This document shows positions 57,676-64,000 of a stretch of DNA of 64,000 nt, in pieces. The notes below the pieces were generated by a model. The model searched no databases and had not been told where the DNA came from. It saw only the letters and a list, made by a program, of their open reading frames with translations. The position numbers were made by a program, and so were the translations under genes. Source of the stretch: Acidimicrobiia bacterium (GTDB lineage Bacteria > Actinomycetota > Acidimicrobiia > IMCC26256 > JAMXLJ01); NCBI GenBank assembly GCA_024281095.1, contig JAMXLJ010000127.1, positions 1-64,000 on the forward strand. Reading direction: 5' to 3'. The stretch's first letter is position 1, and each line of letters begins with the position of its first letter.

Positions 57676-58616
57676 TGACGGCGTCGGACCAACCCCGGTA
57701 CATGGGCGGCCAGGCCGTCATGGAAGGGGTGATGATGCGCGGCGAGTCCACCTGGGCCGTCGCGGTGCGCACCGAGGAGGGTGACATCGACGTCGTCGTC
57801 CACGATGCACCCCGTTGGGCCGAGCGCTGGTCGAAGGCTCCGCTCGTACGGGGCGTCGTGACGCTCGCCGAGTCATTGACGCTCGGCATGCGCGCGCTCA
57901 TGTGGTCGGCCAGCCGCAAGCTGCCTGAGGAGGAGCAGATCGGCAGCGGCGCGATGGGGTGGGCGGTCGGCATCGCGCTCGTCTTCTTCGTCGGCGTGTT
58001 CATCGTGTTGCCGGCGGTCGCCGCGAGGGGTCTCGGCGGCGTCGTCGGACGTCACGGGTGGCAGTTCAACATCGCCGAAGGCGTCCTGCGCCTCGGCATC
58101 TTCATCGGATATCTCGTGCTGATCTCCCGTATGGAAGATGTCAGGCGCTTGTTCCAATACCACGGTGCGGAGCACAAGGCGATCGCGGCGTACGAGAACG
58201 ATGCCGAGTTGACGCCCGGCTCCGCGCAACGCTTCACCACCGAACACGTGCGCTGCGGCACCAACTTCCTGCTCACGGTGATGGTGCTGACGATCGTGGT
58301 GTACTCGTTCGTGGGGCGGCCGGGATGGCTCGTCCTCGTCGCGTCGCGTGTCGTGCTCATCCCCGTGATCGCGGCCCTCGGTTACGAGGTGATCCGCTTC
58401 GCTGCGAAGCACATGGATCGACGCTGGGTGCGTGCGCTCATGCGTCCGGGCCTCATGCTGCAGCGGTTGACCACCCGCCAGCCCACTCTCGACCAGCTCG
58501 AGGTCGCGATCGCGTCACTGCGCGCGGTGATGACGGCCGAGCAGCTGGCCGAGGTCGACGGTCGCGCGGCGCGCGTGCCTACGGCGCAACCGGTGATCAA
58601 GCCCGCGTTCAGCTAG
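57675..58616 (+). CDS. DUF1385 family membrane protein
   Basis: Conserved membrane protein of unknown function, 313 residues. The DUF1385 hallmark MGGQAVMEGVMMRGE is at the N-terminus, followed by four to five membrane helices (first near residues 95-120). A conserved loop (FQYHGAEHKAIAAYEN; FTTEHVRCGTNF) contains His/Glu/Cys residues that could bind metal. Regularly found between rpmE and prmC/prfA. Its stop shares CTAG with the convergent TetR gene's stop. Confidence 0.9.
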   Translation: MTASDQPRYMGGQAVMEGVMMRGESTWAVAVRTEEGDIDVVVHDAPRWAERWSKAPLVRGVVTLAESLTLGMRALMWSASRKLPEEEQIGSGAMGWAVGIALVFFVGVFIVLPAVAARGLGGVVGRHGWQFNIAEGVLRLGIFIGYLVLISRMEDVRRLFQYHGAEHKAIAAYENDAELTPGSAQRFTTEHVRCGTNFLLTVMVLTIVVYSFVGRPGWLVLVASRVVLIPVIAALGYEVIRFAAKHMDRRWVRALMRPGLMLQRLTTRQPTLDQLEVAIASLRAVMTAEQLAEVDGRAARVPTAQPVIKPAFS

Positions 58617-59224
58617 AGCGACCGTTCCGCGCGAGCGGATCGCGCGGGTGTTGCGCCCAATCCTTGCACCGCGGCGCGCGCTGCGGCCGTGGTGAGAACG
58701 ACGAACTCGTCGTCGCGCGTGGCGTCACCGAACTCGAGCCAGTTGAGTGTCGCTTCGACGAGGTAACTGAACACCGTTTGCGCGGCCCATTCGTGCAACG
58801 ACGGCTCGACCCGTCCCGAGAGCACGGCGCGTGACGCGTCGACTGCGTGGTCGCGCAGCTCACGTGCGTACTCCGCGAAGGCGGGCTCGCGGGCGGCGTG
58901 GCGCCACAGCAGCTCGAAGCCGGCCGGGTCTTCGCGTGCCACGGTGATGAGGGTGCGAGCGCCGATGCCGCCGGCCCGCTGCGCGTACGCGGCGAGGAAC
59001 TCCTCCGCCAGACGGTCGAAGACCCGCTGCAGGACGGCGCGGTACAGCGACTCCTTCGTGTCGAAGTGTCGGTACACGATCAGCTTCGTGATCCCGGACG
59101 CCGCCGCGATGTCCTCCATCGACGTGCCGGCGTACCCGGCCCGTGCGAACGCCGCCGCGGCACCCCGGAGGATCGCGGCCTGCCGTTCGGCGCGGGGGAG
59201 CGGGCGGGTGGATGCCGTTGCCAT
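58613..59224 (-). CDS. TetR family transcriptional regulator
   Basis: 203 residues with an N-terminal TetR DNA-binding domain (ILRGAAAAFARAGYAGTSMEDIAAASG and LIVYRHFDTKESLYRAV) and a variable ligand-binding C-terminus. The ATG follows a perfect palindrome located between it and the divergent diiron-like gene, so it likely represses itself and the two-gene operon opposite. An upstream in-frame extension across the palindrome is rejected. Ligand unknown. Confidence 0.9.
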   Translation of the reverse strand: MATASTRPLPRAERQAAILRGAAAAFARAGYAGTSMEDIAAASGITKLIVYRHFDTKESLYRAVLQRVFDRLAEEFLAAYAQRAGGIGARTLITVAREDPAGFELLWRHAAREPAFAEYARELRDHAVDASRAVLSGRVEPSLHEWAAQTVFSYLVEATLNWLEFGDATRDDEFVVLTTAAARAAVQGLGATPARSARAERSL

Positions 59225-59226
59225 GG

Positions 59227-59244
59227 GTATACTGAAAAGTATAC
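59227..59244. promoter_or_regulatory. Palindromic TetR operator candidate
   Basis: Perfect arms GTATACT and AGTATAC with spacer GAAA, an AT-rich island in very GC-rich DNA, three bases from the TetR start and 46 bases from the opposite start. The TATACT core also resembles a -10 hexamer on either strand, so repressor binding would block polymerase. Confidence 0.72.
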
Positions 59245-59290
59245 ACTCGCCGGTGTACCAGCCGTCGACCGGCACCGGGAGGAGACCCAC

Positions 59291-60400
59291 GTGAGCAACC
59301 TCCAGCTGGAATGGTCGGAGCGCGAGCTACTCGAGTCGCACCCGGTGGTCGAGCCGCTCGTCGCCGCGGGCAGACGCTGTCACGGCGGCTTCGACGGGGA
59401 GGGCACGTACCGCTCCCCACGCACGCGGCATCGCAGCGCGGCGATCGACGCGTGGCAGCGGCACCATCGCGAGGAGACGGGCACCGACCTCGTGCACGCG
59501 CCGCTCGACACGTGGCCCGAGTCGTATCCGAACGTCGCGCAGGCGAAGTTCCTCCTGCGTGAAGGCGTCCCCGGCCCGGTCATCACGACGCTCACGCGCA
59601 TCGGCACCGTCGAGGGCTTCGGGGCCATGATCCGTCACTCCGCCGTCGGTGACATGCAACGGTTCTTCGACGAGTCGATCTCGGGAACCGCGACCGCGCA
59701 CCTCTCGGGCGGGCTGCTCGAGGCGCACGCGCGCGACGAAGCCGGCTTCGCCGACGAGGTCGGCCACAAGGACATGTGGTTCGCGGCACGCGACATCGCG
59801 TTCGACCGGCCCGTCACCGAAGACGAGACCGAGCGCATGATGGAGCGCATGGGCATCGCGGGGCCGGGCAACGGCGGCGTGCCCGATCCCGAGGTCGTCC
59901 GTCGCCGGCTCGAGGCGATGCGACGATTTCCTGATCTCGACTTCGGCCTCGAGATGCTGGTGCAACGGATGATCAGCATCCTGCTGATCGAGGTCTCCGC
60001 GTTCCACACTTTCGCGTGGGCGGAGACGGTCCTCTCCGACGACGATCTCGTGGCCGGCGACGGCGAGGCCGCCCGGCTCGTGTCGTACATCCGTCAGGAC
60101 GAGACGCCTCACGTCGAGTATCTGCGCACCGCGTTGAGCGAGATGCGCGAGCGCACCTTCGTCGGCGACTCCGGACGCCGGATACCGGGGGCCGAGGTGA
60201 TCGGCACGTTGTGGGATCTGTTGCTCGCCGACTCGCTGGGTGCTCGACGGGAACAGCTCCTGCGACAGACCCTCGACGAGGTGGAGTACGCGCTCGCCGG
60301 CCATCCGCGCCGCGACGACGTCCTCGAGGAGTTCCACGCACTGGGATCGGTGCGCCCGGCACGCGACGGAGCGCTCGTCGACACCGGGCCGGGCTACTGA
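59291..60400 (+). CDS. Hypothetical protein with ferritin-like diiron motifs
   Basis: 369 residues, soluble, mostly helical, no named family recognised. Two ExxH motifs, Glu156/His159 (DEVGHKD) and Glu271/His274 (DETPHVEY), with Glu234 (LIEVSAFH) between them and Glu144/His146 before, resemble the carboxylate-bridged diiron site of ferritin-like oxygenases. GGAGGAG precedes the GTG. It is opposite TetR across the palindrome and 10 bp before a luciferase-like monooxygenase gene, suggesting a regulated oxidative pathway. Function is inferred. Confidence 0.72.
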   Translation: MSNLQLEWSERELLESHPVVEPLVAAGRRCHGGFDGEGTYRSPRTRHRSAAIDAWQRHHREETGTDLVHAPLDTWPESYPNVAQAKFLLREGVPGPVITTLTRIGTVEGFGAMIRHSAVGDMQRFFDESISGTATAHLSGGLLEAHARDEAGFADEVGHKDMWFAARDIAFDRPVTEDETERMMERMGIAGPGNGGVPDPEVVRRRLEAMRRFPDLDFGLEMLVQRMISILLIEVSAFHTFAWAETVLSDDDLVAGDGEAARLVSYIRQDETPHVEYLRTALSEMRERTFVGDSGRRIPGAEVIGTLWDLLLADSLGARREQLLRQTLDEVEYALAGHPRRDDVLEEFHALGSVRPARDGALVDTGPGY

Positions 60401-60410
60401 AGGCCGCGCA

Positions 60411-61778
60411 GTGAAGTTCGGCATCTTCTACGAGCACCAGCTTCCGCGCCCCTGGAGCGACGACTCCGAGTTCACACTGCTGCAGAACGCGCTCGAACAA
60501 TGCGAGCTGGCCGACCGCCTCGGCATCGACTACGTGTGGGAGGTCGAGCACCACTTCCTCGAGGAGTACAGCCACTCGAGCGCTCCTGAGGTGTTCCTCG
60601 CCGCGGTGTCGCAGCGCACGAGCCGCATCCGTCTCGGTCACGGCATCGTGCAGACGCCTCCGCCGTTCAACCATCCGGCGCGCGTCGCGGAACGTATCGC
60701 CACGCTCGATTTGTTGTCGGACGGGAGGGTCGACTTCGGCACGGGCGAGTCGAGCTCCGAGGCCGAGTTGGGTGGCTTTCTCGTCGATCCGCTGCAGAAG
60801 CGCGAGATGTGGGAGGAGGGTCTCCGGGTCGCGCTGCGCTGCCTCACCGAAGAGCCGTTCACGGGTTTTGCGGGCAAGCACGTGACCATGCCGCCGCGCA
60901 ACGTCGTCCCGAAGCCACGCCAGAAGCCGCACCCGCCGGCGTGGGTGGCGTGCAGCCGCCGCGACACGATCCACCTCGCGGCGCAGAAGGGGATCGGAGC
61001 GCTGACGTTCGCGTTCATCGACCCCGAAGAAGCGCAGCAATGGATCCACGACTACTACACGACGCTCGAGCGCGAGTGCGTCCCGATCGGCGACGCCGTG
61101 AACCCGAACCTCGCGTGCGTCACCGCGTTCATGTGTCATCCCGACGAAGACGTCGCCCTGGCGCGCGGGCTCGAAGGCGCGAACTTCTTCGGATACTCGC
61201 TCGCGCACTACTACATCTTCGGCCGGCACCAGCCCGGGCACACCGACGTGTGGGCCGAGTACGAGAAACTGCGGGCCGAGAAGGGCTACTCGCCCGAAGC
61301 AGTGATCGCCGCGTCGCGCCACTCCGACCGGCTCGGCGCGAAAGCGGTCGAGCAGGGCGTGTCCGGGCTGCGCGGCGCGATCGGCACCCCCGAGCAGCTG
61401 CGCGAGTTCCTGCGACGCTACGAGGACTTCGGTGTCGACCAGGTGATCTTCGTCAGTCAAGCGGGCAAGAACCGCCACGAGCACATCATGGAGAGCATCG
61501 AGCTGTTCGGCCGCGACGTGTTGCCGGAGTTCGCCGAGCGCGACGAGAAGCAGCAGCAGGCCAAGGCGAAACGGCTCGAGCCTGTGGTCGAGCAGGCGAT
61601 GGCGCGGAAGCCCTCGGAGGATCATCCACCGCTGCCGGCGCCCGACTACGCCTATCCCGCCATCCCGCGGGCGATCGCCGACCGGTCGGGCTCCGACGAT
61701 TTCCACGCCTGGCTCGACCAGGTCGCCGAGCAGCGCGCCACCGGCCGCGAAGAGCTCAGCTTCCCCGGTTTGGCATAA
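60411..61778 (+). CDS. LLM-class flavin-dependent oxidoreductase
   Basis: Bacterial-luciferase-like TIM-barrel monooxygenase of 455 residues (VKFGIFYEHQLPRPW; IDYVWEVEHHFLEEYSH; VDFGTGESSSEAELGG). It uses reduced FMN or F420 to oxidise a substrate that the sequence does not reveal. Both the N-terminal barrel and a C-terminal extension (about residues 390-455; YAYPAIPRAIADRSG) are present. GTG start 10 bp after the diiron-like gene, likely the same operon under the TetR regulator. Confidence 0.88.
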   Translation: MKFGIFYEHQLPRPWSDDSEFTLLQNALEQCELADRLGIDYVWEVEHHFLEEYSHSSAPEVFLAAVSQRTSRIRLGHGIVQTPPPFNHPARVAERIATLDLLSDGRVDFGTGESSSEAELGGFLVDPLQKREMWEEGLRVALRCLTEEPFTGFAGKHVTMPPRNVVPKPRQKPHPPAWVACSRRDTIHLAAQKGIGALTFAFIDPEEAQQWIHDYYTTLERECVPIGDAVNPNLACVTAFMCHPDEDVALARGLEGANFFGYSLAHYYIFGRHQPGHTDVWAEYEKLRAEKGYSPEAVIAASRHSDRLGAKAVEQGVSGLRGAIGTPEQLREFLRRYEDFGVDQVIFVSQAGKNRHEHIMESIELFGRDVLPEFAERDEKQQQAKAKRLEPVVEQAMARKPSEDHPPLPAPDYAYPAIPRAIADRSGSDDFHAWLDQVAEQRATGREELSFPGLA

Positions 61779-61830
61779 CAGGAAATTTCCAGATCGGCCA
61801 TCCCGTAACTCGCCGCCTGTTGGCGCAGGA

Positions 61831-61878
61831 GCGGCGAGCGCCCGCGGGCCGGGTATCCCGGCCCGCAGCGAGCGCGAC
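61831..61878. repeat. Palindromic repeat element, copy B
   Basis: Perfect 10-bp stem GCGGGCCGGG and CCCGGCCCGC around loop TAT (61844-61866), in a 48-bp element matching 28045-28093 in inverted orientation. Stem bases differ between copies but pairing is kept in both. It lies between the LLM gene and prfA, 9 bp before the prfA start, where it could terminate the former or affect the latter. Confidence 0.7.
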
Positions 61879-61887
61879 AATCAAGCG

Positions 61888-62961
61888 ATGCTGCCGCGTG
61901 ACCGCCTCGAGGACCTGGAGACCGAGCTGGAGAAGCTCGAGTCCCGCCTGCCCGAGATCTACGCCTCGGGCGATCAGCGCGCGACGCGTGACGCCGGCCG
62001 CCGTCACGCCGAGCTGAAGCCGGTCGTCGACGCCTGGTGCGACTACAAGCGCAACGAGGTGGACCTGCGTGAGGCCAAGGAGATGCTCGGCGCCGAGACC
62101 GACGCGGAAATGCGCGACTTCCTGCGGGGCGAAGTGGGGGACAAGGAGCACGCGCTCGCCGACCTGGAGGCGCGTCTGCGCGAGCTCCTGTTGCCGCGCG
62201 ACCCGAACGACGGCAGGAACGTCATCGTCGAGATCCGCGGCGCGGTCGGCGGGGAAGAGGCCAACCTGTGGGCCGGTGACCTCTTGCGGATGTACCAGCG
62301 GTACGCGGAGGCTCACGGCTGGAAGGTGGAGATGCTCGCGAGCCAGCCTTCCGAGATGGGCGGGTTTCGCGACGTGACGTTCGTGGTGAAGGGTCCCGAT
62401 GCATGGGCTCGTCTGAAGTACGAGGCGGGTGTCCACCGGGTGCAACGGGTACCGGTCACCGAGAGCCAGGGTCGGGTGCACACGAGCGCGGCGACCGTCG
62501 CGGTGTTGCCCGAGGCCGAGGAGATCGCCGTCGACATCGACCCGAACGACCTCGAGATCGACGTGTACCGCTCCACCGGGCCGGGCGGCCAGTCGGTCAA
62601 CACCACGGATTCGGCGGTGCGGATCACGCACAAGCCCTCGGGCCTCGTCGTCACCTGTCAAGACGAGAAGAGCCAGCTGCAGAACAAGGAGAAGGCGATG
62701 CGCATCCTGCGTTCCCGGCTCCTGCAGATCGAACAGGAGCGCCAGCAACAGGAGCTGTCGAGCGCGCGGCGGAGTCAGGTGAAGAGCGGGGACCGCTCCG
62801 ACAAGAGCCGCACCTACAACTTCAAGGAGAACCGGGTCACCGATCACCGCGTCGGCCAGACGTGGCACTCGCTCGATCAGGTGCTGCAAGGCCAGCTCGA
62901 CGAGATCGTCGGTGCACTCGCGACCGCGGAGCGCGCCGAGCAGCTCGGCGCGGCGGAGTGA
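61888..62961 (+). CDS. prfA: Peptide chain release factor 1
   Basis: Terminates translation at UAA and UAG; 357 residues. GGQ motif at residues 233-235 (GPGGQSVNTTDSAVR) in domain 3, helical domain 1 (LETELEKLESRLPEIYASGD), and the codon-reading segment around VHRVQRVPVTES with the PVT (PxT-type) anticodon motif of RF1. As RF1 does not read UGA, it would not compete at the selenocysteine codon of the radical SAM gene. Followed 7 bp later by prmC. Confidence 0.95.
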   Translation: MLPRDRLEDLETELEKLESRLPEIYASGDQRATRDAGRRHAELKPVVDAWCDYKRNEVDLREAKEMLGAETDAEMRDFLRGEVGDKEHALADLEARLRELLLPRDPNDGRNVIVEIRGAVGGEEANLWAGDLLRMYQRYAEAHGWKVEMLASQPSEMGGFRDVTFVVKGPDAWARLKYEAGVHRVQRVPVTESQGRVHTSAATVAVLPEAEEIAVDIDPNDLEIDVYRSTGPGGQSVNTTDSAVRITHKPSGLVVTCQDEKSQLQNKEKAMRILRSRLLQIEQERQQQELSSARRSQVKSGDRSDKSRTYNFKENRVTDHRVGQTWHSLDQVLQGQLDEIVGALATAERAEQLGAAE

Positions 62962-62968
62962 TCCCTGC

Positions 62969-63946
62969 GTGAACACGTGGCGTGACCTGTGCGACGACGC
63001 CCGGCGTTCGCTGGCCGCGGCGGGCATCGAGAGCGCAGAGGTGGAAGCCCGATGGATGCTCGAAGAGGTCTCCGGTTACGAGCCGGCCGAGTTGTTCCGC
63101 AACGGCGCGGACCGGCCGCCGGAGCGAGCCGTCGCGCGCCTCACGTCGATGGTGGAACGCCGAGTCGCGGGTGAACCGGTGCAGTACGTGCTCGGACACT
63201 GGTCGTTTCGGCGACTCGATCTCCTCGTCGACCGGCGTGTGCTCATCCCACGACCGGAGACCGAGATCGTCGCGGAGATCGCGCTCGAGGAGGCGGTGCG
63301 CCTCGGCGCGACCCGGGGCAAGCGCAGCTCCTGGGCGGCCACTGACACCGACTACTACCTCGCCGACCTCGGAACCGGATCGGGTGCGCTCGCGCTCGCC
63401 CTCGTCGACGAGTTGCCGCGCGCGCAGGTATGGGCGACCGACGTGAGCGAGGACGCGCTCGCCGTCGCGCGAGCCAACCTCGCGGGGGCGGGAACGGCCG
63501 CGGCGCGGGTTCGGCTGGCGGTCGGGTCGTGGTTCGACGCGCTGCCGGTCTGGTTGCGCGGTCAGCTGCGGTTGGTCGTGTCGAACCCTCCGTACGTCGC
63601 GAACTCCGAGATCGTGTCGCTGCCGCCCGAGGTGGCCGGGCACGAGCCGCTCGAGGCGCTCGTGAGCGGTCCCACCGGCCTCGAGGCGATCGAGCGGGTG
63701 GTCGTCGGCGGAGCCGAGTGGCTCGAGCCGTCGGGGGCCGTCGTGTGCGAGATCGCGCCTCACCAGGCGGCCGACGCGGTGGGGTTGGCGCTCGACTCGG
63801 GCTACGAGCAGGCATTCGTGCGTCGCGATCTCGCAGGCCGTGATCGCGTGCTCGTCGCGAGGCTGGGGGTAGGGTCATCGAGATGGCCGACGAGCTCGAC
63901 GTCGACGCAATGCTCCAGCGATTCCGTGACCGAGCAGCCGCGGTGA
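62969..63946 (+). CDS. prmC: Release factor glutamine methyltransferase PrmC
   Basis: SAM-dependent methylation of the GGQ glutamine in release factors. N-terminal helical domain (RDLCDDARRSLAAAGIESAEVEARWMLEE), LIPRPETE, SAM-binding LADLGTGSGALALAL, and the catalytic VVSNPPYVAN. 325 residues; a Ser-rich tail of about 18 residues overlaps the start of the next gene by 64 bp and lies beyond the usual family end. GTG start; coupled with prfA as in most bacteria. Confidence 0.93.
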   Translation: MNTWRDLCDDARRSLAAAGIESAEVEARWMLEEVSGYEPAELFRNGADRPPERAVARLTSMVERRVAGEPVQYVLGHWSFRRLDLLVDRRVLIPRPETEIVAEIALEEAVRLGATRGKRSSWAATDTDYYLADLGTGSGALALALVDELPRAQVWATDVSEDALAVARANLAGAGTAAARVRLAVGSWFDALPVWLRGQLRLVVSNPPYVANSEIVSLPPEVAGHEPLEALVSGPTGLEAIERVVVGGAEWLEPSGAVVCEIAPHQAADAVGLALDSGYEQAFVRRDLAGRDRVLVARLGVGSSRWPTSSTSTQCSSDSVTEQPR

Positions 63947-64000
63947 AGGACCGGCCCCTGCCGCCCGTGGCGGGGCCCGAGCGCGAACGCTTCGTGCAGC
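63883..64000 (+). CDS. Unidentified protein, 3'-truncated by window end
   Basis: The ATG opens a frame (MADELDVDAMLQRFRDRAAA, then KDRPLPPVAGPERERF) that continues past the edge. GC-rich third positions support coding, and PrmC's non-family tail overlaps it. In many actinobacteria the next gene is the Sua5-type threonylcarbamoyl-AMP synthase, but this N-terminus does not look like it. No assignment. Confidence 0.6.
   Translation, partial: MADELDVDAMLQRFRDRAAAVKDRPLPPVAGPERERFVQ

Noticed and set aside
59973-61880. A 635-codon minus-strand frame opposite the LLM oxidoreductase gene
   Set aside because: GC shadow; the LLM family motifs are on the plus strand.

Overview
The window is about 70% GC and densely coded on both strands. 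It looks like chromosomal DNA of a deep-branching high-GC actinobacterium, most likely Acidimicrobiia or a relative. The markers are a WhiB regulator beside a PdtaS-type histidine kinase, the fused E2/E1 2-oxoglutarate dehydrogenase Kgd, the bacterial proteasome activator Bpa, a DUF3107 protein, a class E sortase, and a block argS-lysA-hom-thrC...rho-rpmE...prfA-prmC in mycobacterial gene order. I see no phage, plasmid, IS or CRISPR signature. The lineage is inferred from gene content only.

Layout. 1-9739: the end of an enoyl-CoA hydratase, a class E sortase, a complete System I cytochrome c maturation operon (ccmABCDEFGH plus a TPR CcmI-like gene), then cyclophilin, an Rrf2 regulator and a molybdopterin oxidoreductase. 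9803-14432: a GntR regulator overlapping aconitase, then a PQQ-propeller lipoprotein with repeated cysteine pairs. 14505-21714: a minus-strand ATP-grasp/radical-SAM pair whose radical-SAM gene reads through an in-frame UGA into a Cys-Sec-Ala-Glu-Pro tail and is a probable selenoprotein with a SECIS-like hairpin. An iron-sulfur neighbourhood follows (NfuA, DUF169, cysteine desulfurase, SufR-like repressor, Mrp). 21758-28416: exported hydrolase, Hsp20, DUF3107, two Get3/ArsA-like ATPases, PdtaS kinase, WhiB. 28602-36448: GDPD, lipid kinase, family 5 uracil-DNA glycosylase, TauE exporter, dapA, MFS pump, acyl-CoA dehydrogenase and an HSD10-like SDR. 36506-45412 (all minus): kgd, class II DAHP synthase, bpa, SDR, tRNA-Arg(CCG), a proline-rich protein and a diguanylate cyclase. 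45653-64000: argS, lysA, hom, thrC, SDR, an ApgM-like enzyme, cyclic 2,3-diphosphoglycerate synthetase, 2-phosphoglycerate kinase, rho, rpmE, DUF1385, a TetR/diiron-like/LLM module, prfA, prmC and the start of an unidentified gene.

How it fits together. dapA, lysA, hom, thrC and aroG give aspartate-family and aromatic amino acids. kgd and acn serve the TCA cycle. The ccm operon makes c-type cytochromes. The NfuA/desulfurase/SufR/Mrp group builds and senses Fe-S clusters. Where mycobacteria carry thrB, this genome has an ApgM-like enzyme followed by two enzymes known from archaea for cyclic 2,3-diphosphoglycerate.

Regulatory structure. At least twelve genes have a TANNNT hexamer exactly 6 or 7 nt before the start codon, the actinobacterial leaderless pattern, and this fixes several starts. 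Other structures are a duplicated ~113-bp leader before kgd and hom, a ~48-bp palindromic element in two copies, a three-copy 32-bp tandem repeat, a perfect TetR-type palindrome, and hairpins at three convergent gene junctions.
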